A stretch of 64,000 nt of DNA from Xiheimicrobium sp052034585 (GTDB taxonomy: Bacteria > Myxococcota > Myxococcia > Myxococcales > Myxococcaceae). Shown in pieces: positions 47,369 to 56,007 of this stretch. The notes beneath the pieces are model-generated. The model was not told where the DNA came from, did not search any database, and saw only the letters and a program-made list of their open reading frames with translations. Where the stretch lies: NCBI GenBank assembly GCA_052034585.1, contig JBPOIJ010000022.1, positions 186,001 to 250,000 of the forward strand, written 5' to 3'. The first letter of the stretch is position 1. The number at the start of each line of letters is the position of its first letter. The translations under genes were made by a program, and so were the position numbers.

Positions 47369-49644
47369 TTCGGGCTCGGCGCCGGTTGAGTCGGCGAATG
47401 TGGCTGCTGCACGGCGGCGGGCTTGGGTTGGGCCTTGAAGAGCCAGCGGTAGCCGAGCGTGAGCGACAGGCCGATGTGGGCGACGATCAACACCACCAAC
47501 AGCATGGCGAGCACCACGTGGAGCACGCGCCACACCCGCATCAGCTTCTTGAGCGAGCGGAAGAAGGCGACCTGCGTCTGGTAGCGACGAACGATGCCGA
47601 GCTCGGCGCGAAACTCGCGGCCGTGCGCCGGCGTGGGGAAGAGGTGCCAGACCTCCCGCAGCCGTCGCATGTCGGTGAACCAGCGCTGCGGCAAGTGGAG
47701 AAACAGCGCCGTCAACGAGTGCTCGGGCGGCTTGTTCTCGGCGCCCTCGATGAGATTGATCACCGACTCCGGCAGCTCGAGCCGCACCGCCTTCGCCTCG
47801 AGGATCTCGCCGTGCGCCCGCCAGCGCCGTGACAAGGAGTTGTACTCGTCCTTCTTCTCGTTGGTGGGGACGATGCCGAACAGGAACCGGCCCACGACCC
47901 CGGTCACCACCACGATCGTCATCGCCAGGGCGGTGAGCGTCGCGAGCTGGTTCTTCGACTGGAACGCGGCGTGGAAGACGATCACCAGCGGGCTCAAGAA
48001 GCCGACGAACTGGTGGAAGGTGAGCCAGGTGCGAATCGAGCTGACGCCCTTGAGCCGGCTCCAGCGCTTGCGCACGGCGTAGAAGAAGTTCGACATCATC
48101 ACGATCGTCGCGACGATGCCCACCCCGTGGCCCCAGTTGCCCGAGGGCTTGAGGAAGTTGTGGCCAGCGTGGTGAATGCGCTCCGACACCGGCACTCGGT
48201 AGTAGTCCTGGCCCACCACCAACAGCCCACCGACGGTGAGCGCGCCGAGGATGAAGAGGACGAACGAGAGGCGCCGGTGCTTCGCGTCGGTGCTGTTCTT
48301 GATCGCGCTGCCGCGCTTGGCCTTGGCGTTCAGCGACTCGCCGTGCAGCCGGCGCAGGTTGATGCCCGACTTCGAGAGGAAGTCAGTCGGCAGCTCTCCA
48401 CCGAGGCACGCGATCACGAAGTCGTTGGGGAGATCGACCTGCTGGCCCTGGTACTCGAGGGTGAGGGAGCGCTCCTTCACTTCCTTCACCTGCGAGGCCA
48501 TGAAGGCCATCACCCGGCCCTCGGTGACGAGCTCCTTGAAGCGGCGCTTGTTCGCCTCGCGCGCCTTGCCGAACTCCGGCTGCCGGTAGCTGAGCGACAC
48601 TTCGGCCTCGGTCTCTTCGGCGATCTGAATCGCCGCCTCGAGGGCCGCGTCACCACCGCCCACCACCAGCACCCGCGCCCCCTCGTACTGCTGGGCGTCG
48701 ATGAGCCGGTACGTCACCTTGTTGAACTTCTCTTCGCCAGGCGCGCCGAGCTTGCGGGGCGTGCCACGCCGGCCGATGGCGAGCACGATCTTCTTGCCCT
48801 TCACCGGCCCCTTCGAGGTCTGCACCGTGAAGGCGCCGTCGTCGCCCTCGATCTTCTCGACCTTCACCCCGGTGTGCACCTTGAAGCCCGCCTTGTCGAC
48901 GGCCTGCTGCCAGCTCTCGAGGAGCTGCTCCTTCGAGATGAGCGGGGCGCCGAACTTTCCCACGAAGGGCAACGGCACCCGCTCGGTCATCACCACCTTC
49001 TGTCGAGGGTAGTGCGCGATGGTGCCGCCCATCGATTCCTGATCGAGCACGTGAAACGAGACGCCCTGTTCGCGCAGGCCCAGGGCCGTCGCCAGCCCGG
49101 CTGGGCCCGCTCCGACGACGATCACGTCGGCGAGCCCCTGCACCGACTTGCCCTTGAGCTCGCCAGCGAGGTGCTTCGCGACCTGCAGGCCCTGGGTGAT
49201 GGCGTTCTTGATGAGCCCCATGCCGCCCAGCTCACCCACGACGTGCAGCCCCTTGCGGCTGGTCTCGAAGTGCTCGTTCACCTCGGGCAGATCGACGCCC
49301 CGCTTGGCGGAGCCGAAGACGAGGCTGATCGCCTCGACCGGGCACTCGATCGCGCACTTGCCGTGACCGATGCAGGCGCTCGGGTTGATGAGCGCGGCCT
49401 TGCCGTCCACCACTCCGAGGATGTCGCCCTCCGGACACACGGGCAGACACGAGAGGCTGCCGATGCACTTGTCGGGATCGATGATCGGGTGAAGCGTCAT
49501 CGCCTCCGCGCGCCCTTCCTTCACGGCTTCGGCGAGCTGCGCGGTGTCGGCCGCCTCCTTCTTCGAGCGGCGCCGCAACATGAACCACCCGATGCCTACG
49601 CCCATCAGGATCAGGCCGGCGAGGACGAGGAGGTCCAGCAACAT
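47365..49644 (-). CDS. Membrane Fe-S/FAD/NAD(P)/cytochrome b fusion oxidoreductase
   Basis: 759 aa, first gene of the cytochrome operon. An N-terminal membrane anchor (3-21) precedes a two-cluster ferredoxin-like domain: Cys60, Cys66, Cys70 and Cys91, Cys97, Cys101. The second Cys of each CxxCxxCxxxCP motif is replaced (Ser63, His94). Next is a thioredoxin-reductase-like flavoprotein with an FAD motif VVGAGPAG (176-183) and a NAD(P) motif VVGGGDAAL (327-335). From about 455 there are five to six membrane helices. His pairs His544/His558 and His709/His723, each 14 apart, could bind b-type haems. The fusion could move electrons between NAD(P)H, Fe-S, quinone and the periplasmic cytochromes. The direction of flow is not known. 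Confidence 0.88.
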   Translation of the reverse strand: MLLDLLVLAGLILMGVGIGWFMLRRRSKKEAADTAQLAEAVKEGRAEAMTLHPIIDPDKCIGSLSCLPVCPEGDILGVVDGKAALINPSACIGHGKCAIECPVEAISLVFGSAKRGVDLPEVNEHFETSRKGLHVVGELGGMGLIKNAITQGLQVAKHLAGELKGKSVQGLADVIVVGAGPAGLATALGLREQGVSFHVLDQESMGGTIAHYPRQKVVMTERVPLPFVGKFGAPLISKEQLLESWQQAVDKAGFKVHTGVKVEKIEGDDGAFTVQTSKGPVKGKKIVLAIGRRGTPRKLGAPGEEKFNKVTYRLIDAQQYEGARVLVVGGGDAALEAAIQIAEETEAEVSLSYRQPEFGKAREANKRRFKELVTEGRVMAFMASQVKEVKERSLTLEYQGQQVDLPNDFVIACLGGELPTDFLSKSGINLRRLHGESLNAKAKRGSAIKNSTDAKHRRLSFVLFILGALTVGGLLVVGQDYYRVPVSERIHHAGHNFLKPSGNWGHGVGIVATIVMMSNFFYAVRKRWSRLKGVSSIRTWLTFHQFVGFLSPLVIVFHAAFQSKNQLATLTALAMTIVVVTGVVGRFLFGIVPTNEKKDEYNSLSRRWRAHGEILEAKAVRLELPESVINLIEGAENKPPEHSLTALFLHLPQRWFTDMRRLREVWHLFPTPAHGREFRAELGIVRRYQTQVAFFRSLKKLMRVWRVLHVVLAMLLVVLIVAHIGLSLTLGYRWLFKAQPKPAAVQQPHSPTQPAPSPK

Positions 49645-49781
49645 GGGCGCCGGAAAGTAGTGGATCGGAGTGCATCGACAAAGCGTCTTGAACGGCCGTC
49701 GCGCTCCTGACTCGGGTCAACGGCATTGGCCACGGAACGGTTCGCGAAAACGGGCTCGCGTGTGGGAGATCGCGCGCTAGG

Positions 49782-52631
49782 GTGCGCGTGGTGAGAGTGA
49801 CCCTCTTCTGGCTCGCGATCGCCTGCTCGTCGGGCGTGCTGGCAGACAACACCGCCGACGAAGCCGACATCGCCTTCTCGAGAGGCGTGCAGGCGTACCA
49901 GAAGCGCGACTACGAGGGCGCCCTCTCGAACTACTTCCTCTCGTACCGGCTGGTGCCGAACCGCAACGTGCTCTTCAACATCGCGCGCTGCTACGAGTCG
50001 CTCGATCGACCCGACGAGGCCTACCGCTACTGGCACGATCTCTTCGTCGATCCTTCGCTCCCGGCCGACGATCGCCGCGAGGTGAAGACGGCGCTCGCGC
50101 GACTGGCGCCGCACGTGGCGTTGGTGACGATCACCACCACGCCGGTCGAGGCCGAGCTCTTCATCGATCGCGAAGATCTCGGCAGCCGCGGGAAGACGCC
50201 GCAGACGGTCGCCGTCAAGCCGGGCACCCACACGGTGATCGTCAAGGCCGAGGGCCATCGCGCGGCGCAGACCAAGGTGACGACCGCGAAGGGGCGCGAG
50301 GCGAAGGCGAGCCTGGAGCTGAGCCGGGTCGTCGGCACCGTCGAGCTCACCGGCACTCCCGCGGGCGCGACGGTTCGCGAGACGGCCGATGGGCCCGAGC
50401 TCGGCGTGCTCCCCGCGACCCTCACCTTCACCCCGGGACAGCGGTTGTTGTTGGTGCAGGCCGCCGGGCACTTGCCGCAGCAGGTGCTGGTCGACGTGAA
50501 GGCCGAGGTGACGGTGACGGCCAAGGTGGCGCTCCCCGAGAAGCCCAAGCCGACCGGCAAGGTGAGCGTGACCGCGAACCGAGATCAGGCCGAGGTGTAC
50601 GTCGATGGCCAGCGCGCCGGCTTCACGCCGACGGTGCTCAACCTCTCCGAAGGCCCCCATCAGCTGCGCGTCACCGCGCCCGACGTGTCTCCGCTGGAGC
50701 AGACCGTCGAGGTGGTGGCCGAGCGCGAGCTGCGAATCTCCGCCGAGCTCCGCTACGCGCCGCCGAAGGTGACCGCGGCGAGCAAGCAGCTGCTGTCGGT
50801 CGATCAGGCACCGGCTTCGATCACCGTCATCACCCGCGAGGAGATCCAGGCCTTCGGCTACCAGACCCTGCCCGAGGCGCTGCGAGCGGTGCGCGGCCTC
50901 TTCTTCACCGACGATCGCATCTACACCTACGTCGGCATTCGCGGCTTCGCGCCTCCGGGCGATCTCAACACCCGCATCCTCATCCTCTGGGACGGGCACC
51001 CGGTGAACGACACCTGGGCGGGCCAGGGCTTCTCGGCGAGAGATCTCGACGCCGATCTCTCGGAGGTCGAGCGCATCGAAGTCGTGCGTGGCCCGGCCTC
51101 GCTGCTCTTCGGTACCGGCGCCTTCTTCGGCGTCATCAACGTGGTGCCGCGCAACCGCATCGCCGAGCGAAACGTCGAGGGCGTGCTCGGGGCGGGCGGC
51201 GTCGGCGGGGTGAAGGGCCGAGTCACGGGGAGCCTGGGCAACGACGAGATGTCGGGCCTCCTCTCGGCGGCGGGCTACACCGCGACGGGCGCCGAGCTCA
51301 CCGATCTCGGCACCGCGGGAGTCGTTCGCAACCTCGACGACGAGCGCTCGATCGGCGCGACGGGGCGCTTCAAGTACAAGGGGCTCTCGCTCAACGCGAA
51401 GTGGAACCAGCGCAAGAAGCAGATCCCCACCGCCCCGCTCGGCTCGTCGGTCGGCGTACCCGGCACCGAGTACACCGACGCGCGCGGCTTCACCGAGCTC
51501 AAGTTCGAGCACGAGTTCTTCTCGCGGCTCACCCTCACCGCGCGGGCGAGCTACGACGCCTCTCGCTACCGCGGCTACTACGCGGTGCTGGACGAGAACG
51601 GCGTGCGCAGCCGCACCAACGATACCGGCGGCGGCGACTGGCTCTCGGCCGAAGTGCGCGGAGGCCTCTTCCTCTTCGAGGGGAACCGGCTCACCCTCGG
51701 CGTCGAAGGCCAGGCCCAGTTCGCCTACCAACAGCCCGCCGGCTTCGCGGCACAAGATCGAAAGAACCGCTTCTTCTTCTCGGGCACCCTGCTCGACGAG
51801 TGGCAGCTGTGGAACAACCGACTGTTCCTCCAGGCCGGCGTCCGCGTCGACAAGTACAACGACCTGGCCGAGTTCGCGCTGTCGCCGCGCGGAGCAGTCG
51901 TGGCGAGGCTCTACGAGTCGGGCATCACCAAGCTGGTTGCGGGCCGCGCCTTCCGTGCGCCCACCATCTACGAGCTGTACTTCAACGACGGGCCTTTCAC
52001 CCAAGCCGCGCCGCCGGCCGGCACGCTCACGCCCGAGTACATCACCACCTTCGAGCTCGAGCACTCGCACAACTTCACGCCGGAGCTGCGCGTCTCGGCG
52101 GGCGGGTACTTCAACCTCATCGATCGGCTCGTGGTGCTCGAGGACGAAGGGGTCGATCCGCCTCGCTGCCAGGGCGGGACGCAGTGCGTGGTGTACTCGA
52201 ACGCCACCCGGCAGCTCACCGCGCTGGGCGCCGAGGCACAGATCCGCTGGCAGCCGGGCCGCTTCACGCTCGTCGAGGGCACGTATTCGTTCGTCACCCT
52301 CGGCGGTCCCGGCATCGCCGACGCGCCGGCCTACCCGAACCACCTCGGCTCGGCGCGCGCGATGATTCCGCTGCGGGAAGGGCTCGTGCGGCTCTCGGGG
52401 CAGGCGACCTACCAATCGGGCCGCTTCGATCGAACCAGCGGGAGCAGCTCGGGCGAGACGCTCCAGCTCGATTTCGGGCTCTCGGGTGACTACGGGCCGG
52501 TGCGGTACTTCGCCGGCGTGCGCAACCTGCTCGATCAGCGGCCGCTCCTGCCGGTGCAGAGCGAGGCGAGCGCGACCCTCGTTCCCCAATATGGGCGCAC
52601 CTTCTGGCTCGAGCTCTCGGCCGGGTACTGA
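49782..52631 (+). CDS. TonB-dependent receptor with N-terminal TPR and PEGA domains
   Basis: 949 aa; the start is one of three nearby in-frame GTG codons (49782, 49788, 49791). Signal peptide, then a TPR-like region (ADIAFSRGVQAYQKRDYEGA, about 26-95), then three PEGA-like domains (about 112-345; for example AELFIDREDLGSRGKTP and AEVYVDGQRAGFTPTVLNL). A TonB plug starts near residue 345 (QAPASITVITREEIQAFG) and is followed by a large outer-membrane barrel ending in aromatic LELSAGY. The barrel takes up iron complexes, vitamins or oligosaccharides in other bacteria; no cargo can be named. It is divergent from the cytochrome operon and followed directly by an LRR gene. Confidence 0.9.
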   Translation: MRVVRVTLFWLAIACSSGVLADNTADEADIAFSRGVQAYQKRDYEGALSNYFLSYRLVPNRNVLFNIARCYESLDRPDEAYRYWHDLFVDPSLPADDRREVKTALARLAPHVALVTITTTPVEAELFIDREDLGSRGKTPQTVAVKPGTHTVIVKAEGHRAAQTKVTTAKGREAKASLELSRVVGTVELTGTPAGATVRETADGPELGVLPATLTFTPGQRLLLVQAAGHLPQQVLVDVKAEVTVTAKVALPEKPKPTGKVSVTANRDQAEVYVDGQRAGFTPTVLNLSEGPHQLRVTAPDVSPLEQTVEVVAERELRISAELRYAPPKVTAASKQLLSVDQAPASITVITREEIQAFGYQTLPEALRAVRGLFFTDDRIYTYVGIRGFAPPGDLNTRILILWDGHPVNDTWAGQGFSARDLDADLSEVERIEVVRGPASLLFGTGAFFGVINVVPRNRIAERNVEGVLGAGGVGGVKGRVTGSLGNDEMSGLLSAAGYTATGAELTDLGTAGVVRNLDDERSIGATGRFKYKGLSLNAKWNQRKKQIPTAPLGSSVGVPGTEYTDARGFTELKFEHEFFSRLTLTARASYDASRYRGYYAVLDENGVRSRTNDTGGGDWLSAEVRGGLFLFEGNRLTLGVEGQAQFAYQQPAGFAAQDRKNRFFFSGTLLDEWQLWNNRLFLQAGVRVDKYNDLAEFALSPRGAVVARLYESGITKLVAGRAFRAPTIYELYFNDGPFTQAAPPAGTLTPEYITTFELEHSHNFTPELRVSAGGYFNLIDRLVVLEDEGVDPPRCQGGTQCVVYSNATRQLTALGAEAQIRWQPGRFTLVEGTYSFVTLGGPGIADAPAYPNHLGSARAMIPLREGLVRLSGQATYQSGRFDRTSGSSSGETLQLDFGLSGDYGPVRYFAGVRNLLDQRPLLPVQSEASATLVPQYGRTFWLELSAGY

Positions 52632-53723
52632 GTGGCCGACGAGGATCGATCGCTCCACGAGCGCCTCGTCCGAGCGACGGACCGCGACGCGCTGGCGGTG
52701 CTGGCCGACGAGCTCGAGCAGACGGGGAACCTGCTTGGACGGGCGATCTCGCTGAGCCTCGCTGACCCGCCGGTTCCGGAAGCGCTCGGTGCGTTCGTCG
52801 CCGCGCATCGCGCCGAGCTCCTCGGAGCACGGCTGGCAGCCTGGGCCGAACGAGGGGCGACGACGAGCGAGTGGCGCGATGGCCTCGTCGACACGCTCGG
52901 CCTCTTTCCCTGGCCGCACGTCGATCAGCCGGAGCTCGCCCACCTCGCCGAGCTCTTCACCGCCCCGAGCCTCGCTCGGCTTCGGGTGCTGCAGGCGAGC
53001 GCGCTGACGACCAACGGCACGATGGAACCCCTCTGGGACGCACTGCCGGTCTTCCCTCGGCTCGAGACCCTCGAGGTCGGGTGGACGCACCTGCCTCACG
53101 CCGACGAGCACCAGCTCAGCTGGCTCTGGCTCGGGGCGATCGGCGAAGCCGCAGCTCGACAACCCTCTTTGCGCACGCTCGCCTGTCGTGGCTCGGCGCC
53201 CTCGCTCGACGGGCTCGATCACTCGTTGCTCGAGTCGCTCCGAGTGGAGTCGAGCACCTTCTCGCCCGAGGCGATGGCGGCGCTGATGAACGCGAAGCTC
53301 CCGGCGCTCGCGAGGCTCGAGCTGGCCATCGGCGACGGCGAGTACGGACCGTGCGCCGACCTCTCCGCTTGCGGTGAGCTGATCGCCGCCGCGACCGCAC
53401 GCTTCCCTCGGCTGCGGCACCTGGGCCTCTGCAACACGCCGTACACCAACGAGCTCGTGCCGGTGCTCGCCGCGAGCACGCTGCTGGGCCAGCTCGTGTC
53501 ACTCGATCTCTCCTTGGGCGTGCTCGACGGAGCCGGAGCACGTGAACTCCAGAAGCGGCGGGCGGCCTTCGCCCATCTCGAGACGCTCGAGCTCGGCGAC
53601 AACGTGCTCGATGCGACCGAACGAGCCGCGCTGGTGAAGGCGCTCCCGTCGGTGCGTTTCGCGAGAGACGGTTGGTGGCGAACGGCGCCGAAGACGCGAC
53701 GCTACGTCTCCCTCAGCGAGTGA
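52632..53723 (+). CDS. Leucine-rich-repeat protein (TIGR02996-like), paralogue of the WGR-LRR gene
   Basis: 363 aa from GTG 52632, directly after the TonB receptor stop. The N-terminus has a TIGR02996-like segment (RLVRATDRDALAVLADELEQ), followed by LRR units (PRLETLEVGW, LSLGVLDGAG, LETLELGDNVLD). It ends KTRRYVSLSE, close to the YTSIGE end of the gene at 36296-37639, with which it shares the LDLS and ALPSVRF/ALPNAQL pattern. It lacks the WGR domain. It has no signal peptide or membrane helix, so it should be cytoplasmic, perhaps a binding scaffold. Its function is unknown. Confidence 0.83.
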   Translation: MADEDRSLHERLVRATDRDALAVLADELEQTGNLLGRAISLSLADPPVPEALGAFVAAHRAELLGARLAAWAERGATTSEWRDGLVDTLGLFPWPHVDQPELAHLAELFTAPSLARLRVLQASALTTNGTMEPLWDALPVFPRLETLEVGWTHLPHADEHQLSWLWLGAIGEAAARQPSLRTLACRGSAPSLDGLDHSLLESLRVESSTFSPEAMAALMNAKLPALARLELAIGDGEYGPCADLSACGELIAAATARFPRLRHLGLCNTPYTNELVPVLAASTLLGQLVSLDLSLGVLDGAGARELQKRRAAFAHLETLELGDNVLDATERAALVKALPSVRFARDGWWRTAPKTRRYVSLSE

Positions 53724-53734
53724 CGCTTCGTTCT

Positions 53735-54343
53735 CTACTCGGTCGCGATGCACTCGGGCCGGAACTCCGCGAGGAGGCGCGCCTCTGCGCCGAACACGAG
53801 GTCGACGATCACGACCGACGAGTACACCACCACGCCATGCCCAACCCGGCCCTGGGCATCGACCGCGAAGATCGTATCGGCCTCGTGAATCGGCTGGATC
53901 GCCAAGGGGTGAAAGACGCACGGCCCCGGGTCGGTCGGCACGGTTCGCCGCATCGAGGGCTCCTTCAGGTTCCACGTCGTGAAGGTGACGATCGGCGAAG
54001 CCCGGCAGGCAGCCACCCCCGCGTCGCCCATCGGGTCCGGGTGTACCGCTGCGAAGAAGTCACCGCAGTGGCTCGAGCTGGTGCTGAGAAGTCCAGGCGG
54101 CATCAACGTCGCTGGCTCGACGGGCGTCGGCAGCAGTGGTGTTCGCCGAACGCACGACGCGACCTTGCTGAGATCGCACTCCGGAGTTGGCAACGCGCCG
54201 GAGACGATCGCCTTCAGGGTCGCCTCGTCGATCACCGCTTCGCCAGTCGGCGCCGCGCGCGCGAGCGCACCGTCACGATCCACTGGAGTGCGGCCACACG
54301 CCGAGGTCAGCACGAGAACCACTGCGACGTTTCGCGAGAGCAT
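53735..54343 (-). CDS. Hypothetical lipoprotein
   Basis: 202 aa with a lipobox at Cys16 (LTSAC). No family recognised. Seven Cys and a Gly/Pro-rich linker suggest an extracellular domain with disulfides. It is convergent with the LRR gene (11 bp between their ends) and lies 64 bp downstream of the ABC-2 permease gene on the same strand. The two lines of evidence for coding are the signal peptide and third-position bias. Confidence 0.7.
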   Translation of the reverse strand: MLSRNVAVVLVLTSACGRTPVDRDGALARAAPTGEAVIDEATLKAIVSGALPTPECDLSKVASCVRRTPLLPTPVEPATLMPPGLLSTSSSHCGDFFAAVHPDPMGDAGVAACRASPIVTFTTWNLKEPSMRRTVPTDPGPCVFHPLAIQPIHEADTIFAVDAQGRVGHGVVVYSSVVIVDLVFGAEARLLAEFRPECIATE

Positions 54344-54407
54344 GGCTCCTCACTCTCACGAACAGAAGGCGAGCTTCAACTCGCCGACCGCGACGTCTTC
54401 GACCGGC

Positions 54408-55211
54408 TCAGCCGCCGGCAGACGTGTACTTGCGCAAGCTCGCCAACCAGAAGAGCCGCGCGCACAACGCGAGCGCTGCCGCGCCGACCACGCTCGAGAT
54501 CAACGTCGCCCAGTCGAGCCGGCCCAGCAGCGCCTCGGCAGGAAACGTCGTCATCACCACCAGGGGAATCACGAAGGTGAAGGCGAAGCGGAAGGCGCCT
54601 CGGAAGACGGTCTTCGGCCAGCGCGCGGCGTCGAAGATGCTGGTGAACAGCGAGCTGAGGTTGTCGACCTTCACCGCGTAGAAGGCCACCGACGCGATGA
54701 CGAGCCAGAGGGAATAGAGCATCCACGTGGCGACCAGCAGCAAGAGGGCAGCCTCCACCACCCCGAGGAGCGACGGGCCGTGGCCGAGCTCGCGAAAGCC
54801 CAACCCGAAGACGATGCCGGCGTGCACCAGCCCGGCCGAGCGCCAGAGCTGAAACCGCGAGATGGAGACGAGCAGCTGCGAGTCGTGCGGCTTGAGGAGC
54901 ACGAAGTCGAGGGTGCCCTTGCGAACGTGATCGAGCACCGTCGACAGCGAAGGAGCGATCGCTCCGTCGATCACCGCCTGCAGGGTGATGAAGCAGCCGA
55001 CCACCAGCAGCGTCTCGCCGAACGTCCAGCCCGGCACGCCGCGCGACGCTGCGCCGCCGTACACCACGAAGAGCGGGAGCACCGCGGCCACCGTCCAGAA
55101 GAGGCCGATGAAGAGATCGAGCACGAAGTCGAGCCGGTACTGCACCGCCAGCATCACCGACGCGCGCAGCTGCACCGAGAGGAGCTCGAGCGTTCGTCGC
55201 ATCTCACCCAC
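54408..55211 (-). CDS. ABC-2 family permease (unknown substrate)
   Basis: 267 aa, with six hydrophobic segments (for example FVLDLFIGLFWTVAAVLPLF, TLLVVGCFITLQAVI and FAFTFVIPLVVMTTF) and a charged cytoplasmic loop (RKGTLDFVLLKPHDSQLL). This matches the ABC-2 type permease family PF06182, where two different permeases usually work with one ATPase. The start is GTG 55211 or ATG 55202. The gene overlaps the upstream permease's stop by 8 bp. No ATP-binding protein gene is adjacent, so the ATPase must come from elsewhere in the genome. Confidence 0.85.
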   Translation of the reverse strand: MGEMRRTLELLSVQLRASVMLAVQYRLDFVLDLFIGLFWTVAAVLPLFVVYGGAASRGVPGWTFGETLLVVGCFITLQAVIDGAIAPSLSTVLDHVRKGTLDFVLLKPHDSQLLVSISRFQLWRSAGLVHAGIVFGLGFRELGHGPSLLGVVEAALLLLVATWMLYSLWLVIASVAFYAVKVDNLSSLFTSIFDAARWPKTVFRGAFRFAFTFVIPLVVMTTFPAEALLGRLDWATLISSVVGAAALALCARLFWLASLRKYTSAGG

Positions 55212-56007
55212 CGAAGGCCTGGAAGCGGGTGACTCCGCGGCGCCACAACCCGAGCGCGAGCAGCCCGAGCGCGGTCACGTAGCCGAGCTGCTGGAGCACC
55301 AGCGGAAGCCCTTGTTCGAACGTCACCCGCGCCGTCATCAGCTCCACCGGGAGCGCCAGGACGAACCGGAACGGCAAGGCCTCGGCGATCGTGCGCAGCC
55401 ACTCCGGGAAGAACTCGAGCGGCACCAGGTAGCCCGAGAAGACGAAGAAGAAGGCGAACCAGGCGTCCATCACCCGCAGCGAGCTGTCGGCGAAGAAGGA
55501 CAAGGCGCCGACGGCGGCGTTGACGAAGAAGTTGATCGCCCAGGCGCCGAAGATGGTCACCGGAAAGAGCAGCCACGCGCGCCAATCGGTCGAGAGCGCC
55601 TCGCGGTGGGTCACCACGACGAAGATCGCCACCGGCAACGTCACCAAGGTGCGGAGCGGCAGGTAGGCGAGGTTCGAGGTGGCGAACGCGATGAGCGGGT
55701 GGAGCGGGCGCAAGAGCCGCAAGGCGAGCGAGCCGTTGCGCACCTCGAAGTTGATCTCCCACGCCGCCCAGGCCGCCACCACCTGCCTCACGATGAAGAC
55801 GCAGAGGAAGTAGCCGACGAAGGTGGCGCTGCTCCACTCGGCGCCAGTCTGGCCGCGCACCGTTCCCTCGTCGGCGATGCTCGTCCACAGGAGCATCATC
55901 ACCAGCGGCATCGTGGTGGAGAGCACCCAGACCACCATCTCGGTGCGGTACGCCACCGCCTCGGCGAAGCCGACCTTCAGCAAGGCGGGAACGGCGCGCA
56001 GGCTCAT
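55204..56007 (-). CDS. ABC-2 family permease (unknown substrate)
   Basis: 267 aa from ATG 56007 (MSLRAVPALLKVGFAEA), the second permease of a pair with the gene at 54408-55211. It has six hydrophobic segments, including VVWVLSTTMPLVMMLLW, FVGYFLCVFIVRQVV and FFFVFSGYLVPLEFF, and a charged loop NFEVRNGSLALRLLRP. The two permeases are distinct rather than identical copies, as expected for a heteromeric exporter. The ATG overlaps the esterase stop by 4 nt, and the gene overlaps the next permease, so translation is coupled along the row. Confidence 0.86.
   Translation of the reverse strand: MSLRAVPALLKVGFAEAVAYRTEMVVWVLSTTMPLVMMLLWTSIADEGTVRGQTGAEWSSATFVGYFLCVFIVRQVVAAWAAWEINFEVRNGSLALRLLRPLHPLIAFATSNLAYLPLRTLVTLPVAIFVVVTHREALSTDWRAWLLFPVTIFGAWAINFFVNAAVGALSFFADSSLRVMDAWFAFFFVFSGYLVPLEFFPEWLRTIAEALPFRFVLALPVELMTARVTFEQGLPLVLQQLGYVTALGLLALGLWRRGVTRFQAFGG

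Noticed and set aside
49611..53420. 1,269-codon open frame on the minus strand opposite the TonB receptor gene
   Set aside because: It is Arg/Glu/His-rich without domains and mirrors the third-base bias of the real plus-strand receptor and LRR genes, as expected of antisense frames in GC-rich DNA.
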